Of a stretch of 10,205 nucleotides of DNA, positions 1 through 6,544 are shown one piece after another. Numbering within the stretch: position 1 is the stretch's first letter; each line of letters starts with the position of its first letter. The translations under genes and the position numbers were made by a program. Under the pieces are notes generated by a model. It worked only from the letters and a program-made list of their open reading frames with translations. It had not been told where the DNA came from and did no database searches. Source of the DNA: Nephromyces sp. MM_2019 (Eukaryota > Apicomplexa > Aconoidasida > Nephromycida); assembly GCA_015657535.1 (NCBI GenBank), contig JADHZB010001527.1:1-10205 (forward strand). The letters run 5' to 3'.

Positions 1-362
1 TATGATTGCTAGGGGGGTGGAGGTTGGTGTGTGGAGTAGATTGCTGTTCGTATGTTTGGGAGTGCTTCTCATGTGCTAAACAGCGGTATGTACACGCCAT
101 TTTTTGCGTCTTGCACACAAATGGGGAAATCATTGTACATTTTGCCTAACCATCGCTGTAGCAGGCTGCTTTTACTCCCATAAATGCATTTCACCACGGA
201 GAATCTGCCATGCATCTTATTTCTACACGCTCGCACACACATTCGATAAATATTCTCCAAAGCATCTTGCCGATGTCTGTCTCTTCACACACACACGCAC
301 ACGCATTCTGCCTGCTGTATCCTGAATATCTCTCTTAACACACACACATCACTCTTGCACAG
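1..362 (+). other. XDH: Intron of XDH (3' part)
   Basis: This stretch precedes the first recognisable XDH exon and ends in the acceptor ...cttgcacag at 362. I find no reading frame in it that matches the XDH residues expected just upstream of the first exon, so the preceding exon lies outside the window. The left end (10-45) is G/T-rich and the right end (about 285-355) is a CA-rich microsatellite, the same polarity seen in the next XDH intron. The short open frames here have no recognisable content. Confidence 0.7.
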
Positions 363-1383
363 ATTGAAGGAGCTTTCGCTCAAGGCTCTGGTTTATGCAC
401 TATAGAGGAGCCTATCTTCATGGCTAATGGCACTCTCTTCACGAAGGGGCCTGGCACCTACAAGATACCCACTGCTGGTGATATACCTTTGGACTTCAGA
501 GTAAGCCTTATGCCTAACGTTCCTAATGAAGATACTATACACGGCAGCAAAGGGGTTGGAGAACCCCCCCTCTTCCTAGGCTTTAGTGTGTACTTTGCCT
601 TGAAGAGAGCGATTGAAGCTTATAGGCAGGACTACCTTGACAGTCTGATTGAAGATGCGAGTAAGTGGGGGGCAGGGTGGGTGGTCGTGGGGGAGGGTTT
701 GCTTTTTTTAGGTGGAAGGGGTTAATTTGTGGGGTGGGGTTGTATTCTTAATGGGAAGGAGGGAAGTGTGTTAATGGAGAGGAGTGGAAGGGGGGTGGGT
801 ATTTGATGCCCCCATAAAAGATATGCATCTCACTCCGTAACCTTCGTAGCCCCCACCATCTGCAGTACCTCCACCATCCCCAGGCATCCTTACACCCCCA
901 AAATATCGCCACACTCGCCACCCACCCACACCACCCACTACCATCCACTCCCACACCCACTCCCCTCCCTCTGTTCTCACAGAATCCTCCCTCCCTGAAG
1001 AGAGTATGCCTCTCGCTATCGAAGCCCTAGAGTATATGAAGACGGCGTTCTTCAGGCTTGATTCTCCTGCTACAGCCGAGAGAATCAGAGATGCTTGTTG
1101 GGATAGGTTTAACATGCGAGCCCCACGCTTGTTAGGTCTACCAATCCCGCACACACTAATTGGAGCTACAACTGCTGATGCCTCTGGGAATGTGCGTTCA
1201 TTGAAGTACTCTAATGCTATAGATGATGCTGTAGAGCTCAATGAGAAGTATCTTAACGAGGTTCCAGCCTTTACCAATCCTCGTCTAGCCTCTTCACTGA
1301 GGAAGTTCTTAGATGCAGGAGTCTCTATTCCCACTGACCTGATTCCCACCACCTTCACTACTACCTGGCATCCGTGTGTTTAG
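363..1383 (+). CDS. XDH: Xanthine dehydrogenase/oxidase, C-terminal part (two exons, 5' incomplete)
   Basis: C-terminal end of the molybdopterin domain of xanthine dehydrogenase, which oxidises hypoxanthine to xanthine and urate. Exons are 363-660 and 983-1383. The donor gtaagt at 661 and acceptor ttctcacag ending at 982 join in phase 1 and restore an unbroken frame of 232 residues, ending in TAG at 1381-1383. Recognisable blocks, compared with animal XDH from memory, are IEGAFAQGSGLCTIEEP, KGPGTYKIPTAGDIPLDFRV, GSKGVGEPPLFLG and FRLDSPATAERIRDAC. The Glu of VGEPPLF (codon 561-563) is the family's catalytic base. PP after this Glu and RLDSPAT favour XDH over aldehyde oxidase. After RDACWDRF the animal enzyme ends within about 20 residues, but here 90 residues follow. 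The FeS, FAD and most molybdopterin regions lie upstream of the window. The cellular site cannot be judged without the N-terminus, and the last three residues do not form a clear SKL-type peroxisomal signal. Confidence 0.93.
661..982 (+). other. XDH: XDH intron with G/T-rich 5' half and C/A-rich 3' half
   Basis: A 322-bp GT-AG intron, donor gtaagt and acceptor ttctcacag, phase 1. Its first about 115 bases are G-rich with T and A, while its last about 130 bases are C-rich with A. The two halves are broadly complementary in composition, for example gtgggtgg-type stretches against ccacccac-type stretches. The antisense frames that run through this region are shadows of the composition and of the XDH exon. 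Confidence 0.85.
667..697 (+). other. Putative G-quadruplex motif beside the XDH donor site
   Basis: Five G-runs of three or more lie at 667-672, 675-677, 679-681, 689-693 and 695-697, separated by loops of 2, 1, 7 and 1 bases. This meets the usual four-run, loop 1-7 definition of a G-quadruplex on the sense (RNA) strand. It begins 6 bases downstream of the exon/intron border. Folding is inferred, not shown. Confidence 0.6.
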
Positions 1384-2165
1384 TGTGTGTGCGAAGTGGG
1401 GGAGGGGTTTGATGTGGGCAGTTGAGATGGTATGGACGAGTTGGTGTGTGTAGGTAGGTGGGTAGGTTAGTGTGTGTGGGTGAGTTGGTGTATATCAAGA
1501 TGTGAGTTGATCTGTGTATTAGTTTTTCACTGTGTCTACTTGTATGTGTGATAATATGTGTGTACGTGATACTGCGCGGGTGCAGGTTACTGTTCACTCT
1601 GTATGTGTGGCTGTTGGTGTGTGAAAGGGTGTAGCTGTATTAGTTTGGATAGCACTGCATGCGTGTCTCAGTGTATCTACAAGTGCGTGTAACTGCATGT
1701 ATTTGCACTTTTCTTAGTGCTTATAGGCTTGTAAGTGTGTATGATTTACTCTATGCTTTTCATCATCCGGCTAGGCAATGGGTGTGTGTTCGAGTTGCTT
1801 ACTGGTGTACGTACACTACTTAGACGTCCAAGAAGGCTCACTCCCTGCGATGATCTGCTTTTTTTTGCAATTCTTTGGCTGCTTATACTAGTTAGACTAT
1901 GTATGTGAAAATATACAGTGTGTGCTTGAGGATTAGCTAGTAATTCACAAACCTCCATCACTACAGCGTGTGTGCGAAAGCTCCTATCCGCATGCTTTTG
2001 TCTGCCATTTGCAGAACTTTTGCTGCTATTCTCTATCGAAGGTATAAAGAGCGGATTGTTTCATGAGGATTCCGCTGTTTTCGTTGATATTTCGCATCTT
2101 TTAGCTTTGATTGGTGAGCTTATCTGTGTGTGGGTATCTTTTCCCGCTTGTTTGTGTGTGTGTGT
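1384..2165 (+). other. TG-rich non-coding DNA after XDH
   Basis: The first about 370 bases after the XDH stop are dominated by short TG, TGTGTG and GTAGGTGGG motifs on the XDH sense strand. They would belong to its 3' UTR or immediate flank. I see no AATAAA close to the stop. Later sequence is of mixed composition and contains a perfect 12-bp palindrome at 1805-1816 (GTGTACGTACAC). A + frame from about 1972 to 2331 is open and includes a protein-like patch (FSIEGIKSGLFHEDSAVF), but it has no recognisable family and ends in a CT-repeat. No gene can be assigned. Confidence 0.5.
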
Positions 2166-2168
2166 TGC

Positions 2169-2393
2169 TCAGTTTGAGTTTGCTTTTCTGTGTTCAGTTT
2201 CTTCTTCGTGTTCTTCATCATCTTCTTTTCCCTCTTCTTCCACTTCTTCATCTTCATCTTCTTTTCCCTCTTCATCTTCTTCCTTCGTTTTAGAGCTCAG
2301 GTCGCGGATAGCTTCATTAATTGCTTTGTAGTCGACTTTAGCATGTGTTGTAGATATCGAATTCCGTCTCTTTGTGTGTGTGTCCAGAGTATA
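2169..2393 (-). CDS. Weak candidate exon encoding an acidic Glu/Asp/Lys tract
   Basis: An open frame of about 74 codons on the minus strand, without any Met, ending in TGA at 2169-2171. It reads KVDYKAINEAIRDLSSKT and then about 35 residues rich in E, D and K with some G. The first part is ordinary-looking protein. The acidic part is the antisense reading of a CTT/CTT-CAT repeat, so it may be a by-product of that repeat. AG dinucleotides just upstream (around 2372-2380) could serve as acceptors, but no partner exon was found. VDYKAINEAIRDL faintly recalls the first helix of class I haem peroxidases. I did not find the expected distal-His motif downstream, so I make no functional call. Confidence 0.15.
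   Translation of the reverse strand, partial: YTLDTHTKRRNSISTTHAKVDYKAINEAIRDLSSKTKEEDEEGKEDEDEEVEEEGKEDDEEHEEETEHRKANSN
2190..2291 (+). repeat. Pyrimidine (CTT/TCA) repeat tract
   Basis: About 100 bases on + are made almost wholly of C and T with scattered A, in TTC, TCA and TCTTCC steps. It resembles the tracts that lie upstream of the EF-hand and E1 alpha coding starts. It reads as poly-Ser or poly-Phe/Leu on + and as Glu/Asp/Lys on -. Confidence 0.6.
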
Positions 2394-2667
2394 TCACTGG
2401 CATAGGTGGTAAGGCTTGTATACTATAAAATCCATATGCGTATAGAGGTAATGCATACGTGCTACCTCCGTCTATGTGTTCTACGTGTATGTGTGTGTGT
2501 GCGTTTTCTTTAGATTTGCTGTGCTCACCGTAGTATGTTGTGTAGATAACCTATTGTATTGTTATCGTATGTGTTCAGTTGAAATTTTTTTTGACTGCAT
2601 AAACTTGGAATAGTTTGTATAAACGAGTAGTATAAGTCGGAGGTATGTATGTGTGTTGGTTTGGTTT

Positions 2668-2935
2668 AGGCTGGCATCAGGGGTGTGTTCAATCGCCTGC
2701 GGGAGCATGTCTGTGTGTGTATGTAAGCTTAAGCTGGTATCAGAGATGTGTTCTCTGGCCTGAATAAGTATGTATGTGTGTTGTCTTCATTCATCTTAAC
2801 GGGAGGAATGTGTTCCCTAGCCCAAAGGAGGATATATTTTTGTGTTAACTCTACTTGCGAGTACTGCAAGGTTATGTTCTCTAGCCTGAGGGGGTACACA
2901 CACATGTGTGTTTGTGTGTGCTGCTGGCTCCAAGT
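2668..2935 (+). repeat. Degenerate tandem repeat, period about 63 bp, about 4 copies
   Basis: Copies share a core of the form TGTTC-(ct)-(c/t)-ag/gg-CC. Its GTTC-like anchor falls near 2685, 2748, 2810 and 2874, giving spacings of 63, 62 and 64. The first two copies also share GCTGGYATCAG at 2670 and 2733, and each is followed by a TGTGTG stretch. The divergence shows it is old. Nothing in it is recognisably coding. Confidence 0.6.
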
Positions 2936-2998
2936 GTTCTAACTCAACAAGCAAGCATCGTAGCTAACTTAAGCCTAGTGCTGCAGCTAGCAAATGTC

Positions 2999-3059
2999 AT
3001 GCGCTTCTTCGTCTTCTCACTAGTTCTGGGAAAGGCACTCTCTCAAGCAGAGACTGACG
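2999..3059 (+). CDS. Weak candidate first exon with signal-peptide-like N-terminus
   Basis: ATG at 2999 opens MRFFVFSLVLGKALSQAETD, a short hydrophobic run with a plausible cleavage site (ALS|QA). It is followed directly by a good donor (gtaggt at 3060). If spliced to the acceptor-like ttag near 3328-3331 it would read only a few more codons before a stop, so no convincing protein emerges. The frame is also open upstream of this ATG. No homology is recognised. It is listed because the combination of signal peptide and donor is suggestive. Confidence 0.13.
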
Positions 3060-3120
3060 GTAGGTTGAAGTCATCTTCCTTAGAGTGAATCTCCTAATGG
3101 CTACTGCTCTGCCTAAAATG

Positions 3121-3296
3121 TGTGTGTAGATGGAAAAGCAGCTCAAAATCTCTCGCTCTCTCTGATGTGTGTGCACCGAGAGGCAGCTCAAAATCTTTCG
3201 CTCTCCCTGCTGTGTATATACACTGAGAAGTAGCTCAAATCTCTCGCTCACTGCTGTGTATATACACCGAGAGTAAGCTCTAAGATCTCACTCTTA
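3121..3296 (+). repeat. Tandem repeat, period about 45 bp, 4 degenerate copies
   Basis: Each copy has the form TGTGTRTR...GAGA-(g/a)-(c/t)AGCTCAAAATCTCTCGCTC followed by a short spacer. The AGCTCAAA-type core starts near 3140, 3185, 3232 and 3276. Copies 1 to 3 are close, while copy 4 is diverged (AAGCTCTAAGATCTCACTC). The antisense open frame across it simply translates the repeat. Confidence 0.75.
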
Positions 3297-4008
3297 TGAG
3301 TTAAAACCTCAAGTTTTATGCCTATTAGAGGGTGATGAGCCGGTGATTATTTAAAGGAGGCAGGGCTCTGCTTGATATAGAAAGGCTAGCTGTAACACAC
3401 ACACGCATGTACAAGCCTTTAAATACATGCCTAGAACCGCCAAAACAATGCAAGTACACCGAAGAGGTCACAACATTCAGTATGCACACATTTCAGCAAA
3501 TATCAAGATTTGAGTGCCAGCCCAAAACCCTCATCCCCTTCACCTAATCTTTTAGAGACACTTAATTAGAAGCTCCCAGACGGCGAAACAAAACTGAAGC
3601 TTCTCAAGTTAAAACCGTCCACAATACTTGACACCCAACTGGATGACTGTGTTTGAAAGCTGCCTAAAAATATTGCCTCTTCTTTGCCTCATACACATCC
3701 TTCTTCTTCTTCCTACACCTTCTTCTTCTCCTTCCTACTTTTCGTAGAATATCGTACAAATTACTGGAAAATCACGAAATTTTTCAGCTTTTCACGCCTT
3801 TTAAAGGAAAAATCTTCACAAAGCAAAAGTTATGAGTTTTTCAGGGAACTTGAAGATTTTGTGTGTTCACACACACATTTCATCACTTTCTAACACACAC
3901 GCACATGCTTCTAACAAACAAAGACACGCATACTTCTAACACAGACACTTCATCACTTCTAACGCACACATACATACACACTTCATCACCGCTACACACA
4001 CACGCCGC
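3297..4008. other. Gene-free stretch between the 45-bp repeat and the EF-hand gene
   Basis: From 3297 to about 3690 the sequence is of mixed composition and I see no gene. 3695-3740 is a short CTT-rich tract. About 3860-4008 is CA-rich on +, which means TG-rich on the sense strand of the EF-hand gene just past its stop codon, so this part is its likely 3' UTR or flank. The + frame at 3684-3893 has no recognisable content. Confidence 0.5.
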
Positions 4009-4389
4009 CTAAAAGCTCGCTGTAAAGGCAAAATCAACAAACTCTGCCTCTTCAACCGTTCCACTATCATCACTATCAGCTTCCAAGAAAAACTGAGAAA
4101 TTTCGGCGGGATGAATTTCTCCCGCCTGCAGCGCCTTCCTCATCTCCGCACCATCCAACCTTCCATTACCATCCACATCAAATTGACGGAATTCCGCGAG
4201 AAACTTCTCAACTTGTTCGGGGAAGATGGAATGCGAGCCGCCAGCATCTGCAGCGGGGTAGGGGGTGGGGGATGAATCTGAAGATAAGTCAGGGTGGGGT
4301 TGAGACTTTACAGGGAAAAGAGAACAATAGAAGAGGAGGGTAAAGATGAGGACCAAGAAGATGAGAGATTTAGGACTGGCGAAATTCAT
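4009..4389 (-). CDS. Secreted or membrane-anchored two-EF-hand calcium-binding protein
   Basis: A 126-residue single-exon protein. Residues 9-25 form a hydrophobic segment (LIFLVLIFTLLFYCSLF) after a short N-terminus with a Lys. A plausible signal peptidase site follows S29 (PVKS|Q), though it could also act as an uncleaved anchor. A Ser/Pro/Asp-rich linker (30-55) leads to two canonical EF-hands. Loop 1 is residues 71-82 (DVDGNGRLDGAE) and loop 2 is 105-116 (DSDDSGTVEEAE). Both have Asp at positions 1 and 3, Gly at 6, a hydrophobic residue at 8 and Glu at 12, so both should bind calcium. The protein stops about 10 residues after the second loop. I cannot name an orthologue. It is a small calcium sensor or buffer of the secretory pathway, cell surface or plastid-targeting route, with no further domain. 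Clean frame, hallmark loops and a good N-terminus make the gene call firm, while its function stays general. Confidence 0.88.
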   Translation of the reverse strand: MNFASPKSLIFLVLIFTLLFYCSLFPVKSQPHPDLSSDSSPTPYPAADAGGSHSIFPEQVEKFLAEFRQFDVDGNGRLDGAEMRKALQAGEIHPAEISQFFLEADSDDSGTVEEAEFVDFAFTASF

Positions 4390-4535
4390 TGTGAGGCAGA
4401 GGGGAGAGGAGTGGGGTAATTCTCAGAGTAATGAGAATATCAATGTGAAGAGGAAGAAGGGGAGGATGAAGATGAAGGAAGAGAAAACGCAAAAGGCGAA
4501 GAAGAGGAGGAAGAAGAGGGAGACTTTATTCTAAT
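4390..4535 (-). promoter_or_regulatory. Pyrimidine-rich leader/promoter tract upstream of the EF-hand gene
   Basis: On the sense (minus) strand the about 145 bases before the ATG consist largely of CTT, CCT and TCC steps, read as AGG/GAA on +. A comparable CT tract precedes the E1 alpha gene on its own sense strand. The role (promoter element, 5' UTR, or splice-acceptor tract) is inferred. The + frame at 4346-4534 is a shadow of this tract. Confidence 0.4.
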
Positions 4536-5040
4536 TTAGCATTAAGGAGTATATGTTTGAGGTGTAAAGCGAGGGAATGTATGGAAAAAGATTACAGAAG
4601 CAGCAATGTGTATATGTTCATCAAATGAGGAAGATGCAATTAATTTGCATTGATTCCACGGTAAATTCAGGAGCTTTAAAAGGAAGGAAATTGCTGTGTG
4701 CGAGGAGCGTGGCTCAAGGAATTTCATCAAAATTAACGAGAATGTTTTGATTACGTGAACACGATTGTATGTGAGTGTGTGTGTATGTGTGTGTGCGTCT
4801 CGCGTGTGTGTAGCTTGTGCCTGTGTCCCTAGTATGTGTGGCCTGTGCGTGTGTGTCCCCTCGCCTCCATACTGAGTATACTGCTTCGTTTGGTGGATGC
4901 TCCGACAGCCTTGGGAGAAGGCTGCTTCTAGCTAGACTTTATCAGATGAAGACAACGGAATTCACTATTTTAACACTTTCATTTGCTATTTTTCTCTACA
5001 TTTTTTTTGCTAGCATGTACGAGAAGCTGCACTAAAGCAG
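4536..5040. other. Non-coding stretch with TG microsatellite and small dyads
   Basis: No gene is recognised. 4634-4650 is an ATGCAA-ttaat-TTGCAT dyad, about 250 bases upstream of the EF-hand start. 4765-4860 is TG-rich on +, with TGTGTGTCCC-like motifs recalling the minisatellite at 10041-10205. 4906-4924 is a perfect 7-bp hairpin (CAGCCTT-gggag-AAGGCTG). The + frame ending at 5035 includes MKTTEFTILTLSFAIFLYIF, a hydrophobic run without family signal. Confidence 0.4.
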
Positions 5041-5454
5041 CGAGGCTTGGCGCAGGCGAACACACATCTTCATAAACCTTGCACATACCCTCTGATCTTA
5101 GGATTTTGCGTTATATTAGCTCCAGAAAGCGCTGCACACATATGCAAACACATGGGTTAAACACACATGTAGGTTGTATACACCCATCAGCCATATGCAC
5201 ACACATTGGCTGCATAAAGATGCGCACATTTCGGCTACGCACACTGTCCGCACACGCACACACTATATGCGCAAACAGTACTCGCACAAGCAATTCTCAC
5301 ACGTAATTTGCAAATGCTGTTCACACACACATTGCACGCAGTCCTCTGAACACAATCACCACACATTCCTTTCAACCGACCCACAACGCACACGCAGTCC
5401 TCTCAGCTATCCACACCTACACACACACACTGTGAGTCCATCACTCCCCCTCAC

Positions 5455-5547
5455 CCTCATCTTTTTGCATAGCCCGCGGAGAGCAAATTTATGCTCGCGC
5501 GGAGGGATGTAACATCCACAACCGTCACACCATGCTCTTCCCTTCAT
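5455..5547 (-). CDS. Weak candidate Cys-rich exon on the minus strand
   Basis: An island of non-repetitive sequence inside the CA-rich region reads MKGRAWCDGCGCYIPP followed by REHKFALRGLCKKMR on the minus strand. It is followed by a donor-like GTGAGG at 5454-5449. CxxCxC, then His, then Cys could be part of a zinc-binding fold, but I recognise no family. Flanking sequence is TG-rich on the minus strand, as around the real exons of this window when read on their own sense strand. It has no clear acceptor and no partner exon, so it stays a guess. Confidence 0.2.
5474..5517. other. Two adjacent hairpins (dyad symmetry)
   Basis: Hairpin 1, 5474-5502: CCGCG pairs with CGCGG and GAGCA with TGCTC around an AATTTA loop, with a small internal bulge. 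Hairpin 2, 5505-5517: GGATGT-a-ACATCC. They are separated by two bases and lie in the non-repetitive island of a microsatellite region. The pattern does not match a tRNA cloverleaf. Confidence 0.45.
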
Positions 5548-5650
5548 AGAATAACCTTCATCTTTACCCCCCTCACACACGCACACACACAAGCATTACT
5601 GAAGATTTAAAGAACATCGACACGCACACACACACACACACATACATACG

Positions 5651-6180
5651 GTAATTCTTCGTAATTACGATTCCTCGTGATTGATGTGTGCTGCTTATAT
5701 CTCAGTTTGTGTGTGTGTGTTACGTTTATCTCACTAAGCTTTATTGTGCCTTTTTGTCGGGAAGAGGAGGATATACCAGCGTAGATATCTACTTCTTGAT
5801 AAAGCGAAGAAAAGCCGGAAAGTGGCCTTCCAACAGCTGTGACTTGCTGGTGTTAACACTAGAAGCCTCTCAAAAGGAAGAATATTAAAAAATATAGTGA
5901 AAAGCACTAGAAGAAGGGACTTCTATCCCAAAGATACACACATTGAAATTAAGGAGAATTGGTTTAAAGAGCAAGGTGCAGAGATACACGACAAAAGTAT
6001 ATCATTTGAAAAGGGCACACACACACAAATATATAGCAGTTGAGGGACTGTAGGATGCTGCCTTGAACTTGGAAAGAGTAGCTTACACAAACTTGGGTGG
6101 AGATACGCTTCAAAGCATACGCTAATTGCATTGAGTGAAGGAGGAAAGCAGATAAGTCTCTTACTGTAGAATTGTTAGTA
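5651..6180. other. Unassigned stretch before the E1 alpha leader tract
   Basis: No gene is recognised. A + frame at 5688-5888 and a - frame at 5964-6269 have non-repetitive portions with ordinary amino-acid content (for example RVRRIKEFNRVLQRG on -). They show no motif, no clear splice partners and no homology I can name. Short TG/CA runs occur at 5708-5720 and 6017-6027. Confidence 0.35.
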
Positions 6181-6182
6181 TC

Positions 6183-6430
6183 TGTTACTTCTTCTCTTCC
6201 TCTCTGTAGCACTCTGTTAAACTCTTTGATTCTTCTCACTCTTGTTTCTATCTTGTTATTCTTTTTCATCTTCTCTCCTCTTCATCATCTTTATCTTCAT
6301 CTTTATTTTCATCTTCTCCTCTCTCCTCTTCCTCATCCTCTTTATCTTCAGCTTCTCTCCTCTTCTTCACCTTCTTCTTCTTCTTCTCACCGCTTCCCCC
6401 CATTTCTCCCTCTGTTTTCCCGCTACTCCT
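6183..6430 (+). promoter_or_regulatory. 250-bp pyrimidine tract upstream of E1 alpha
   Basis: Nearly all C and T with scattered A, in CTTC, TCATC and CTCCT steps on the sense strand of the E1 alpha gene. It ends about 115 bases before the ATG. The tract reads as Ser/Phe/Leu on + and as Lys/Glu/Asp on -, and these frames are taken as shadows. Its position mirrors the CT tract upstream of the EF-hand gene. A promoter, 5' UTR or upstream splice-acceptor role is inferred. Confidence 0.4.
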
Positions 6431-6544
6431 AGCATTAGTACTTTCCAAACCACTCCTGTATATCAGGTTACCACACACACAAGCATCCTCTTTGATGAAG
6501 CATAAAACTCTCTTTACCGAATTGCATACCAATTTTTCGCGAAA

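Larger units (their letters stand above)
5041..5650. repeat. CA-rich microsatellite-like region
   Basis: CACACA, GCACAC and ACACGC motifs are scattered through this stretch, with a pure (CA)n run at about 5625-5642. Most open frames here, on either strand, are translations of these dinucleotide steps (His-Thr or Cys-Val). The one island that is not repetitive is about 5455-5547, described separately. Confidence 0.6.

Noticed and set aside
771..1358. 195-codon minus-strand open frame across the XDH intron and exon
   Set aside because: It is antisense to a well-supported XDH exon and reads the C/A-rich intron as Gly/Val/Trp-rich sequence; no family signal.
1746..1961. Minus-strand open frame of 71 codons
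   Set aside because: No motif, no splice context and no recognisable composition.
2997..3251. Minus-strand open frame of 84 codons
   Set aside because: Its first half is a direct translation of the 45-bp tandem repeat.
3333..3351. 13-base identity (TGAGCCGGTGATT) with E1 alpha exon 4 near 9723
   Set aside because: A match of this length is expected about once by chance among all pairs of positions in 10 kb.
5079..5512. Plus-strand His/Thr-rich open frames
   Set aside because: Translations of CA dinucleotide repeats.
5465..5520. tRNA gene
   Set aside because: The two hairpins lack an acceptor stem, anticodon arm geometry and a B-box.
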